DNA from: Lentzea atacamensis
GTDB lineage: Bacteria > Actinomycetota > Actinomycetes > Mycobacteriales > Pseudonocardiaceae
Assembly (NCBI RefSeq): GCF_003269295.1
Contig: NZ_QLTT01000006.1
Coordinates: 434,001-498,000, forward strand
DNA: 64,000 nucleotides
Direction of reading: 5' to 3'
Notes under the pieces: model-generated
What the model saw: only the letters and a program-made list of their open reading frames with translations
Databases searched by the model: none
What the model was told of the DNA's origin: nothing
Translations under genes and position numbers: made by a program
Shown: in pieces, positions 7,448 to 15,820 of the stretch
Numbering within the stretch: position 1 is the first letter of the stretch
Layout of the letters: the number at the start of each line of letters is the position of its first letter

Positions 7448-10400
7448 TTGGGACCCCGTGGCGTCTTCGCGGAGCGCTTTGCGCTGCTCTACGCGGAGGC
7501 AGGTGACCCACCTTTGAAGCGGGTCACGGAGTCGGTCGCCCGTGCCCGCCGAACGGACGAACAAGGCAGACCGGTTCGCGTACCGGCACAGCGCGTCAGC
7601 GACTGGCGGCGTGGGCGAAACGTCCCCGCCAGGTTCAGCGGGCTGAGCGCGGTCCTCGAGATCCTCGTCGGCGAGGCGCGCAAACGGAAGCCCCAGCCCG
7701 CGATCGACGGGCTGTACGACCTGGACGCGTGGCGCACCCTCTGGGAGGAGGCGCTCGCCAGCCCGGTCACCGAAACGGAGACACCCCCTCAAGAAGACAG
7801 CGCCGTCTGCCCGTACATGGGCCTGAGCGCATTCGGGCCACAGGACGCGAATTGGTTCTTCGGCCGGGAAAGGGCCACGAACGCACTTCTCGCCCGATTG
7901 AACGAAAACGGCATCACGATGCTCGTCGGCGCGTCCGGCGCCGGAAAGTCGAGCTTGATGAAAGCGGGTGTGCTCCCGCGCCTGCGCAAAGAAGCCGTCG
8001 TCATTTCTCCCGGCACGGATCCGCTGAAGGAGCTCGCGCTCCAGGTGCCGGACCTGATCCACACGCTGGAGGCCGCCGCCGACTCCGAGGTGCTGGTCGA
8101 GCTCGCGCACGAGGTGCAGCTCGCGATCGGCGACCGGGTGGTGATCGTCGACCAGTTCGAGGAGGCGTTCACGCTCGGCGGCGACGAGAACCGGCTGCGG
8201 ATCTTCGTGCAGGCGCTGCACGCGGCGGCGGAGAAGACGGCGGTCGTGCTCGGCGTGCGCGCCGACTTCTACGCCCGCTGCCTCGACTTCCCAGAGCTCG
8301 CGGAGGCCCTGCAGAACCGGCAGATGGTGCTCGGCGCGATGTCGGAGACCGAGGTGCGCGACGCCGTGACGAACCCGGCCAAGGCAGCCGGTCTGCAGCT
8401 CGAACCCGGTCTGGTCGACCTCCTGCTGCGCGACCTGGGCGCGCACAACCGCCGCGGCAAGGACGCCTACGACGCGGGGGCGCTCCCCCTGCTCAGCCAC
8501 GCCCTGCTGGTCACGTGGCAGCGCAGGCAGGCCGGTCGCCTCACGATCACCGGCTACCGGGCGGCCGGCGGCATCCAGGGCGCTGTCGGCACCACGGCCG
8601 AACGCGCCTGGTCCGACCTCGACGAGCCCGCCAGGGCCGCCGCGAAACAGCTGCTCCTGCGCCTGGTCAGGGTCGGCGACGACACCCAGGACACCCGCCG
8701 CAGGTCGAGCCGCCACAGCCTGCTCGAAGCCAGCACGAACCTGCCCGCCACGGAACGCGCGCTGGAGGTCCTCACCCGCGCCCGGCTGATCACGCTCGAC
8801 GCCGGCAGCGTCGAGATCACGCACGAGGCGCTGCTGCACGCGTGGCCCCGCCTGCGCAGCTGGATCGACGAGGACCGCGCGGGCAACCTCACCCGGCAGA
8901 AGCTGGAGGAGGACGCGACGACGTGGTCCGAGCACGGCCGCGACTCCTCGCTGCTCTACCGCGGCGCACGGCTGGAGGGCGCGCGGCACCAGCAGGAGGT
9001 CACCGCGGTCGCCAAGGACTTCGTGCACGCCTCGGAACGGCAGCACCGCAAGAGCCTCTGGCTGCGCCGGAGCGCCATCGCGCTGGTGGTGGTGTTCGCG
9101 CTGATCGCGGCCAGCGCGGCGGTGATCGCCGTCCGGCAACGCGATGACGCGCTCTTCTCCCAGGTCACCGCGGAAGCCGCCCGCGTGCTCGACAGCGATC
9201 CGTCGCTGTCGGCGCAGTTGCTGCTCGCCGCGCACCGGCTCCGTCCCGACGACCAGGGCGTGAACTCGAGGCTGCTGGCCATGCAGCAGTCCCCGCTCGC
9301 CGTGCCGCTGAACGGGCACACCGGCGCGGTCTACCTGACGACGTTCAACAAGGACGGCACGGTCCTCGCCACCGCCAGCTACGACCGCACCGCCCGGCTC
9401 TGGGACGTCAGGGACAAGGCGAACCCGAAGCCCCTCGCCGTGCTCACCGGGCACACCGACTGGCTCAGCTCCGCGGTCTTCAACCCGGACGGCACCGTCC
9501 TCGCGACGACCGGCGCGGACAGGACGATCCGCCTCTGGGACGTTCGCGACCCCGCGAAGCCCACGGAGATCAAGAAGATCGACACCGGCAACGGCACCAG
9601 CTACCTGCTGGAGTTCAGCCCGGACGGCAGGTCGCTCGCCGCCGCGAACGACGACAAGTCCGCCCGGCTGTGGGACGTCAGCAACCCCGCCGACGCCAAG
9701 CCGCTCGGCGAGCCGCTGCGCGACCACACCTCACCCGTCCGCTCGCTCGCCTTCAGCCCGGACGGCAAGCTGCTCGCCACCACCGGCGACGACCAGACGG
9801 TCAGGCTGTGGGACGTCGCCACCAGGACGCGGGTCGGCAAGCCGATGACCGGCCACACCGACGGCGTCCACACGGTCGCGTTCAGCCCGGACGGCAAGCT
9901 GCTGGCGTCCGGCAGCGACGACAAGACCATCAGGTTGTGGGACCCGGCCACGCAGAACCCGGTCGGCCAGGCCATCGCCGGGCACACCGGCTCCGTGTGG
10001 TCGGTGAAGTTCAGCCCGGACGGAAAGCTCCTGGCGTCCGGTGCCGCCGACAGCACCGCGCGGCTGTGGAACCTCAGCAACCCGTCCGCCGTCACCCAGC
10101 TCGGCAGGCCGCTCGCGGCGCTGAGCGGTGGCCTGTTCGCCGTCGGCTTCTCCCCGGACGGCCGTTCGCTCGCGACCGGCGCGAACGAGAACTCGGTGCG
10201 GCTGTGGTCGTTGCCGCACAACATGTTGCTCGGGCACACCTCGCGGGTGAGCAGGCCCGGGTTCCGGCCGGACGGCAAGCTGATCGCGACCGGGTCTGGC
10301 GACAGGTCGGTGCGGCTGTGGGACATCTCGAACAGCGACGACCCGAAGCAGGTCGGGCCACCGCTGCTCGGCCACGAGTGGGGCATCGGTCAGCCCGAGT

Positions 10401-11263
10401 TCCGGCCGGACGGCAAGGTGATGATCACCGCGGCCGGCGACAAGACGGTGCGGTTCTGGGACGTTAGCAACCCGGAGCACACGGTTCCGCTGGGCGAGCC
10501 GATCAGGCTCAACACGCGGTTCGCCTCGCCGTTGGCGCTCAACCCGGACGGCACCGTCATCGCCACCGGCAACGACGACAAGTCACTGCAGCTGTGGGAC
10601 GCCCGTGACCCGGCCAGGCCCGTCAAGATCGGCCAGCCGCTGACCGGCCACGACGGGTGGATGAACGGCGTCGGGTTCAGCCCGGACGGCAAGACCCTCG
10701 CGTCGGCCAGCAGTGACGGCACGTTCCGCCTGTGGGACGTCACGGATCCCGCGAACGTCCGGCTGCTCGGCAGTCCGATCAACGACCACCACGACCCGGT
10801 CATGGTGGTCGTGTTCACGCCGGACGGCAAGACTCTCATCACCGCGGGCGGCGACAAGACGATCAGGCTGTGGGACATCAGCGACCGGGAACAGCCGAAG
10901 CGGCTCGGTGTGCTCACCGGCCACACCGGGCTGATCAGCTCCATGTCGCTCACGCCCGACGGGAAGACGCTCGCCAGCGGCAGCACCGACAAGACGATCA
11001 GGCTGTGGGACGTCAGCGATCCCGCCGCGGCGGCCCCGCTCGGTCAGCCGATCACCGTCGACTCGAACAGCGAGACCCACGTCCACTTCGGCCCGGTCGG
11101 ACGCATCCTCGGCACCGGTTCGAGCGACGGCGTGGGCAGGCTGTGGGACCTGGACGTGTCCGACCAGGCCGACCGCATCTGCGCGACCACGCGGGGCGCG
11201 CTCACCCGTCAGCTGTGGGAACAGCGCCTGCCACAGCTCGAGTTCCAGGACCCGTGCGAATAG
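7448..11263 (+). CDS. nSTAND1-type NTPase with transmembrane segment and 14 WD40 repeats
   Basis: A protein of about 1271 residues. I chose TTG 7448 because AGGTGGAGG lies just upstream and homologues begin close to PRGVFAERFALLYAEAG; GTG 7385 or TTG 7367 are alternatives. Residues 1-110 hold a small helix-turn-helix-like domain (PAQRVSDWRRGRNVPARF). An nSTAND1 NTPase follows, with Walker A VGASGAGKSS near 160 and Walker B VVIVDQFEEAF near 232. One transmembrane helix lies near 537-562. Fourteen WD40 repeats (RLWDV-type ends) follow from about 620, enough for two seven-bladed propellers. The family is thought to act as signal-sensing scaffolds, some in antiphage or death-effector circuits; the role here is unknown. 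No effector gene is adjacent, and the 3' end overlaps the convergent glycosyltransferase by 62 bp. Confidence 0.92.
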   Translation: MGPRGVFAERFALLYAEAGDPPLKRVTESVARARRTDEQGRPVRVPAQRVSDWRRGRNVPARFSGLSAVLEILVGEARKRKPQPAIDGLYDLDAWRTLWEEALASPVTETETPPQEDSAVCPYMGLSAFGPQDANWFFGRERATNALLARLNENGITMLVGASGAGKSSLMKAGVLPRLRKEAVVISPGTDPLKELALQVPDLIHTLEAAADSEVLVELAHEVQLAIGDRVVIVDQFEEAFTLGGDENRLRIFVQALHAAAEKTAVVLGVRADFYARCLDFPELAEALQNRQMVLGAMSETEVRDAVTNPAKAAGLQLEPGLVDLLLRDLGAHNRRGKDAYDAGALPLLSHALLVTWQRRQAGRLTITGYRAAGGIQGAVGTTAERAWSDLDEPARAAAKQLLLRLVRVGDDTQDTRRRSSRHSLLEASTNLPATERALEVLTRARLITLDAGSVEITHEALLHAWPRLRSWIDEDRAGNLTRQKLEEDATTWSEHGRDSSLLYRGARLEGARHQQEVTAVAKDFVHASERQHRKSLWLRRSAIALVVVFALIAASAAVIAVRQRDDALFSQVTAEAARVLDSDPSLSAQLLLAAHRLRPDDQGVNSRLLAMQQSPLAVPLNGHTGAVYLTTFNKDGTVLATASYDRTARLWDVRDKANPKPLAVLTGHTDWLSSAVFNPDGTVLATTGADRTIRLWDVRDPAKPTEIKKIDTGNGTSYLLEFSPDGRSLAAANDDKSARLWDVSNPADAKPLGEPLRDHTSPVRSLAFSPDGKLLATTGDDQTVRLWDVATRTRVGKPMTGHTDGVHTVAFSPDGKLLASGSDDKTIRLWDPATQNPVGQAIAGHTGSVWSVKFSPDGKLLASGAADSTARLWNLSNPSAVTQLGRPLAALSGGLFAVGFSPDGRSLATGANENSVRLWSLPHNMLLGHTSRVSRPGFRPDGKLIATGSGDRSVRLWDISNSDDPKQVGPPLLGHEWGIGQPEFRPDGKVMITAAGDKTVRFWDVSNPEHTVPLGEPIRLNTRFASPLALNPDGTVIATGNDDKSLQLWDARDPARPVKIGQPLTGHDGWMNGVGFSPDGKTLASASSDGTFRLWDVTDPANVRLLGSPINDHHDPVMVVVFTPDGKTLITAGGDKTIRLWDISDREQPKRLGVLTGHTGLISSMSLTPDGKTLASGSTDKTIRLWDVSDPAAAAPLGQPITVDSNSETHVHFGPVGRILGTGSSDGVGRLWDLDVSDQADRICATTRGALTRQLWEQRLPQLEFQDPCE

Positions 11264-11984
11264 CCTCGATCCGGCGGCGGATCATGGCCATCGACTGCGG
11301 CAGCAGCCGGTGCCAGTCGCCGGAGCGCGACGACCTGGTGTCGTGCTGGCGCACCAGCCACGTCACCTCCGGCGTGAAGTAGCCGGGCGTCACCTCGCAC
11401 AGGGCGGCCAGCAACAGCCCGTCCTCCGACCGCGGGATCGCCGCCCAGCCACCGAGCGCACGAACGGTGTCCGCGCGCATCGTCATGCAGCCGTGGTGGA
11501 ACGGCCACCGCCCCATGCCCCGGTCGTCGATGTGCGCGAGCACGTAGTCGTTGACCGCCCCCGCTTCCAGGTGGCCGGGCGAGATCAACGGGTCGAAGGC
11601 CTTGCGGGATCTGTCCGGCAGCAGGTCATCGGCCTGAGTCGCCACCCAGTGGATGTCGGGGAAGTCCTGGAACGCCTTGATCGCGACCGCCAGCGCACCC
11701 GGCAACAGCCGGTCATCCGAGTCCAGCACGTGCACGAGCTCACCGGACGCCCTGGTCAGCGCGAGGTTCCTGGTGATCGCGATGCCGAGCCGTTCACCGT
11801 TGAGCTCGTGCCGGGTGAACGGGAACGCGGCAAGATCCAGCTCCGCCGTGACCGCGTCCTCCTGCACGACCCACTCCAGCTCCCAGCCCTCCGGAAGCTC
11901 TTGCCGGGCAAGGCTTTCCCCGGCCTCCCGCACGTACTCCGCGCGGCCGGGATGAGCCGGGGTGAGCACCGAGATCACCGGCAC
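11202..11984 (-). CDS. Family 2 glycosyltransferase
   Basis: A 260-residue protein from GTG 11984. It opens MPVISVLTPAHPGRAEYVRE, the nucleotide-sugar binding strand of GT-A enzymes, followed by ERLGIAITRNLALTRASGEL and the metal-binding VLDSDDRLLPGAL (DxD-like) near residue 90. A C-terminal helical region contains RADTVRALGGWAAIPRSEDG. There are no membrane helices. The start overlaps the stop of the upstream GT1-like gene by 10 bp, so translation is probably coupled and both sugars may go to the same acceptor. The tail overlaps the WD40 gene on the opposite strand. Confidence 0.9.
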   Translation of the reverse strand: MPVISVLTPAHPGRAEYVREAGESLARQELPEGWELEWVVQEDAVTAELDLAAFPFTRHELNGERLGIAITRNLALTRASGELVHVLDSDDRLLPGALAVAIKAFQDFPDIHWVATQADDLLPDRSRKAFDPLISPGHLEAGAVNDYVLAHIDDRGMGRWPFHHGCMTMRADTVRALGGWAAIPRSEDGLLLAALCEVTPGYFTPEVTWLVRQHDTRSSRSGDWHRLLPQSMAMIRRRIEAIRTGPGTRAVAGAVPTADG

Positions 11985-13024
11985 CGGGCAGCCTCCTCGA
12001 TCAGTTCCTCCAGCACGGCGGGCAGCTCGCGCAGGTCCAGATGTCGTTGCACCGCGGCACGATTCGCCGCGAGGACGTCATCGGACGCGCTGAGCAACCC
12101 GTCGATGTCGCCGGGGTCGAACACGGTCAGCCCCAACGCGCGGATCTCGTCCAGCACCGGGTACGGCCCGGCCACCACGAACCTGGACGCCGCGGCCGCC
12201 TCGCACACCGGCAGTCCCCATCCCTCCCAGGTGGACGGCAGCAGCACCAGGTCGGCAGCGGCGTAGAGATCGGCAGGATCGGCCACCCTGCCGCGCACAA
12301 CGCCGGAAAGCCCTTCCACCGCAGGGCAAGGCGCGTCGTCGGTGAGCCAGTACCTGACCCGGTCACGACGCGAGGACAGCGCGCGGACGAACTCGACCGC
12401 GCCCGGGATGTTCTTCGACGTGCCCTCGACCCTGGCCGGATGCACCACCAGGTGGTCGTCAGGGCCGACGCCGAGCGCAGCACGAGTGCCGGCCCGATCC
12501 CCACCGGCGAGCCCGGCGACGTCGACCCGGTTGTGCACGACGCGAGTGCGCAACGAGGGCCAGCGCGCCAGGAACTCGCGCTCGGTCAGCGAGTTGATCA
12601 GCACGTGCAACTGCGCCGGGTGGTGCAACGGAAGAACGTCACCGTCGACAGGTCTCAACTGGACACGCTGCCACGCCGGGTCGTGGTGCCGCAGGATCAC
12701 CGGGACACCGGCCGCGAGAGTGTGCTCCTCCCACGCCACCGAGGCCTCCGGCGCACTCCACAACGAACCGGCGTTGTCGAGAACGACCAGGTCATGCGTG
12801 GTGCAGAGCGACTTGATCAGCGCGTGGTCGACGGGCGGCGGATCACCGCCGGGCCGATCCGCCCACATCCCGCGAACGACCACCCCAGACCCGGAGGCGA
12901 AGTACCCGGCCGCGAGCGTGACCTCCCAGCCGAGGGCGGTGAAGGCATCCGCCCACTTCGCTGCCTCGACGCTGACCCCGTCGAACCCGCCCAGCCGGTG
13001 GGAGACGACACAAACGCGACTCAC
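11975..13024 (-). CDS. Family 1/4-like glycosyltransferase (GT-B fold)
   Basis: A 349-residue protein when started at GTG 13024 (MSRVCVVSHRLGGFDGVSVE), which has a GGGTG-like site upstream. An ATG at 13057 would add 11 residues but would overlap the start of the divergent DUF2165 gene. The N-terminal GT-B half is followed by VVHPARVEGTSKNIPGAVEF near 210-230 and the C-terminal donor-binding stretch DLVLLPSTWEGWGLPVCEAA with its conserved Glu residues. It probably transfers a sugar from a nucleotide donor; the acceptor is unknown. It is translationally coupled to the GT2 gene downstream. Confidence 0.88.
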   Translation of the reverse strand: MSRVCVVSHRLGGFDGVSVEAAKWADAFTALGWEVTLAAGYFASGSGVVVRGMWADRPGGDPPPVDHALIKSLCTTHDLVVLDNAGSLWSAPEASVAWEEHTLAAGVPVILRHHDPAWQRVQLRPVDGDVLPLHHPAQLHVLINSLTEREFLARWPSLRTRVVHNRVDVAGLAGGDRAGTRAALGVGPDDHLVVHPARVEGTSKNIPGAVEFVRALSSRRDRVRYWLTDDAPCPAVEGLSGVVRGRVADPADLYAAADLVLLPSTWEGWGLPVCEAAAASRFVVAGPYPVLDEIRALGLTVFDPGDIDGLLSASDDVLAANRAAVQRHLDLRELPAVLEELIEEAARCR

Positions 13025-13055
13025 TGGCGGCACCCTATCGGTTACTGTCCGCGCC

Positions 13056-13553
13056 ATGCGTCTTCTTGCTCGGGTCGGCAGCTTGCGCGCGGTTGTGGCG
13101 GTGACCGTCGGGTTCATCGCACTCAACATGCTTCTCGTGGTGCTCGGCAACGTCACGGACTACGGCACGAACGAAGCGTTCGTGCAGCACGTCCTGGCCA
13201 TGGACACCACGTTCGGCAAGGAACTGAAGTGGCGGGCCATCACCAGCTCCGCCGTGGTCACGATCGTCTACGTCGCGATCATCCTGTGGGAGGCGATCTC
13301 CGCGGTCCTGCTCACCGCGGGCACCATCGCCTACATCCGTGACAAGGAGGACAGCGCGCGCAAGTTCGCGTCCGCGGGCCTGCTGATGATCATGGCCTTG
13401 TTCCTCGGCGGCTTCATCACCATCGGCGGCGAGTGGTTCGCGATGTGGCAGTCGAAGGACTGGAACGGCATCTCCGCGGCCCTGCGCATGGTCACCATCG
13501 CGGGCTTCGCGCTGATCCTCGTCCACCTCAGCCCACGCCGGGCCACTCAGTAG
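13056..13553 (+). CDS. DUF2165 small integral membrane protein
   Basis: A 165-residue protein from ATG 13056; the frame is open far upstream, but that part is antisense to the glycosyltransferase. Four hydrophobic helices are visible (about 12-32, 70-95, 108-126 and 140-160). The loop after the first carries the family signature NVTDYGTNEAFVQHVLAMDTTF, followed by KWRAIT. The function of DUF2165 is unknown. The gene is divergent from the glycosyltransferase pair by about 30 bp and its 3' end overlaps the GGDEF gene by 26 bp. Confidence 0.85.
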   Translation: MRLLARVGSLRAVVAVTVGFIALNMLLVVLGNVTDYGTNEAFVQHVLAMDTTFGKELKWRAITSSAVVTIVYVAIILWEAISAVLLTAGTIAYIRDKEDSARKFASAGLLMIMALFLGGFITIGGEWFAMWQSKDWNGISAALRMVTIAGFALILVHLSPRRATQ

Positions 13554-15573
13554 TCGGTTCCACGCAGAACACCGGCCCGAGCCCAGCGTCGGCGCCGATC
13601 TCACCCCACCAGTCACGCTGCTCAGCGTCCTCGATCGAGTCGATCACCACGAGCCCGCCGGCCTCGTGCACGAACCCGACGAGGTCGCTGAGCACGTGCG
13701 ACACCAGGTCGTCCGGCTTCTGGGAACGCCCCTCGATCCGCACGGCCCTGACGCCGAGCGACCGAACGAGCTCGATCTCCGCCGTGGACCCCCGGAAGTC
13801 ACGCGCTTCGATGTGAACTCCCATGTCGGACAACAGATCCACGTTGTCCGCGGCCTCGCTGTCCTCGGACGCCAGCACGTGCATGGGAAACCCGAGCAAC
13901 AACCGCCCCGCGGGTAACCCGGTGTCGGCCAGCACCCGCCGCACGTCCCGCACGAGGTCGGGATTGTTCGCCAAACTCTCCGTCAGGCACACCGCGAGCA
14001 TCTCGTCGTACCGGCAGGCGACCTCGGCCGCCCGCCGCAACATCCACTCGCCGAGCGGCAACATCAGCCCGGTGTGCTCGGCCATCGACACGCACTTCTC
14101 GTGCGTGATCAGCCCGGCATCCCGATGCCGCCAGTTCAGCTCGGCCTCAACACACACCCGAGCCACCCCGTCCAGTCGCATGACGGGGTTGAACACGACG
14201 TCGATCTCACCGCTCTCCCACGCCCCCGGCATCACAGCCGCGAGCGCGAACTCCTCCTGCTCCCGCTTGTCCTGCGTGGCATCGTGCAGCCCCCACTGCC
14301 GCCGCCCACTGCGCTTGGCCCGCCGAAGCGTCATGTCCGAGGCCCGCAACACCTCAGCCGGGTGATCTCCGGGATGCAACCGTGGCAGCACTCCGATGGA
14401 AGCCGACACGGCCACCCCGTGCTCGCCGAAGTAGACCGGCTCGGCCAGCTCGTGCTCAATCGTCCGAATCGTGGAGTCGACGTCCGGAGTGTTCGGCCCG
14501 TTCTCCACCAGCACCGCGAACTCGTCCCCCTCGAGCCGCGCCACCATTGCCTTCTCACTCGCGAAAACGGCACTCAACCGCTCAGCCACGAGCTTGAGCA
14601 CCTTGTCCCCGATCTCCCGCCCGAGCCCGTCGGTGATCACCGCGAACGCGTCGAGATCCAGGTGGTACAGCGTCACCCCGTGCTCGATGTCGCTGTGCAA
14701 CAACGACTCGAGCCGCGTGGTCAGGTACTGCCGGTTCGGCAACCCCGTCAACGCGTCGTGCAACGACTGGTACTGCAACCGCCCACCGAGCAGCGTGAGC
14801 TGACTGTCGTCATCAATCATCACGACAAAGTGCTTGGGCTTGTCCTCCGCGTCCTTCTGCACGGTCGCCGCCAGCAGCACCCGAAAGTGCTCCCCATCGC
14901 GGTCGATGAGCCGCGGCCGCTCCTCAACCCGACGCATCCGCCCGTGCTTCAAACTCTCCAACGCACTGCTGACCAGCGGCAAGTCCACCGGCGCGATCAA
15001 ATCCGTGAGCGTCATCCCAGCCACGTCCTCACGCCGCAGGATGTTGCACAACGCCTCGTTGGCCCGCTCCAGCTCCCCGTCGAGACTGACCATCGCAATC
15101 CCGGTCGACGAGTGCGCGAAGATGTCCTCGAACCGCTCCTCGCTGGCCTGCAGGTCGAGCTGCACAGCCCGGTTCGCGCGAAGCAGCGCCTGGCTGACGC
15201 TCTCCTGCTGCTCCAGGACCAGTTCCTGAATGGCCCCGGTGTACGCAGTCGACACGGCCCCGACGACCAGCGCCGCAGTCTCCGCGTCGGCGCCCTCCTG
15301 CGCCACGAACCGGGCGAGAACCTCCACCGACTTCCGCAGGCTCTGCGTACCGACGCAGTGCATCTCCACCAGCCGCGTACCGACCAGGGAAGCGATCGCC
15401 GGATCCTGCGCGATGGCCTCAGCCACGACGTTCAAGAGCTCATGCAGCTCTTCCGTCAACTTCGCGGCAGACAGCGGAATGTAAGCAGTCCGGCTGACCT
15501 CGGCCGCCCAGCCGCGCGCCAACTCGTCACGCCCCACCGGACGTGACGATCTCGCGTCCTCCTGGCTCGGCAA
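13528..15573 (-). CDS. PAS-GGDEF-EAL protein with degenerate EAL domain
   Basis: About 681 residues using TTG 15573, which follows GGTGGAGA; GTG 15537 is an alternative. Residues 1-150 form the helical N-domain common in actinobacterial GGDEF proteins (ELARGWAAEVSRTAYIPLS). A PAS domain lies near 165-290 (SEERFEDIFAHSSTGIAMVS). The GGDEF domain near 300-450 has SLHDALTGLPNRQYL and an ARLEGDEFAVL signature site (EGDEF in place of GGDEF). In the EAL-like domain near 455-675, EAL reads EAE, the DDFG region reads ARDFRGS and the late Glu motif reads IDSIEDAEQ. Known EAL phosphodiesterases need these acids for metal binding, so c-di-GMP hydrolysis is unlikely. It may be a cyclase or a c-di-GMP sensor. 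Confidence 0.9.
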   Translation of the reverse strand: MPSQEDARSSRPVGRDELARGWAAEVSRTAYIPLSAAKLTEELHELLNVVAEAIAQDPAIASLVGTRLVEMHCVGTQSLRKSVEVLARFVAQEGADAETAALVVGAVSTAYTGAIQELVLEQQESVSQALLRANRAVQLDLQASEERFEDIFAHSSTGIAMVSLDGELERANEALCNILRREDVAGMTLTDLIAPVDLPLVSSALESLKHGRMRRVEERPRLIDRDGEHFRVLLAATVQKDAEDKPKHFVVMIDDDSQLTLLGGRLQYQSLHDALTGLPNRQYLTTRLESLLHSDIEHGVTLYHLDLDAFAVITDGLGREIGDKVLKLVAERLSAVFASEKAMVARLEGDEFAVLVENGPNTPDVDSTIRTIEHELAEPVYFGEHGVAVSASIGVLPRLHPGDHPAEVLRASDMTLRRAKRSGRRQWGLHDATQDKREQEEFALAAVMPGAWESGEIDVVFNPVMRLDGVARVCVEAELNWRHRDAGLITHEKCVSMAEHTGLMLPLGEWMLRRAAEVACRYDEMLAVCLTESLANNPDLVRDVRRVLADTGLPAGRLLLGFPMHVLASEDSEAADNVDLLSDMGVHIEARDFRGSTAEIELVRSLGVRAVRIEGRSQKPDDLVSHVLSDLVGFVHEAGGLVVIDSIEDAEQRDWWGEIGADAGLGPVFCVEPTTEWPGVG

Positions 15574-15820
15574 ATCTCCACCTGACCTGCTCGGCGAGCA
15601 CCGGTGCGGAAGCCTACCGCCAGCAAACCACACCGTCGCATCACGCGGCCGGCTTCCTCCCAACGGGGGTACGGCGATCCCGGAGCGTTACAACATCAGC
15701 TCGCTCGATCGGACCATTTTCCCACGAAGCCCCCACCGCAACTCCACGTTCGGTTGGTAGGCGCCCACCGGCCGGCGAGCTGCGGCAAGCGGCGGAGTCG
15801 GCGGAAAGCGAGCGGCGCTC

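Noticed and set aside
7286..9727. 813-codon open frame on the minus strand opposite the nSTAND1-WD40 gene
   Set aside because: It is antisense to a gene with clear Walker and WD40 motifs; its translation is Arg/Val/Gly-rich without domains, as expected from third-position G+C bias.
9300..11160. Direct DNA repeats of about 130 bp, considered as CRISPR or satellite repeats
   Set aside because: They are the coding repeats of WD40 blades, in frame, of variable sequence and without spacers.
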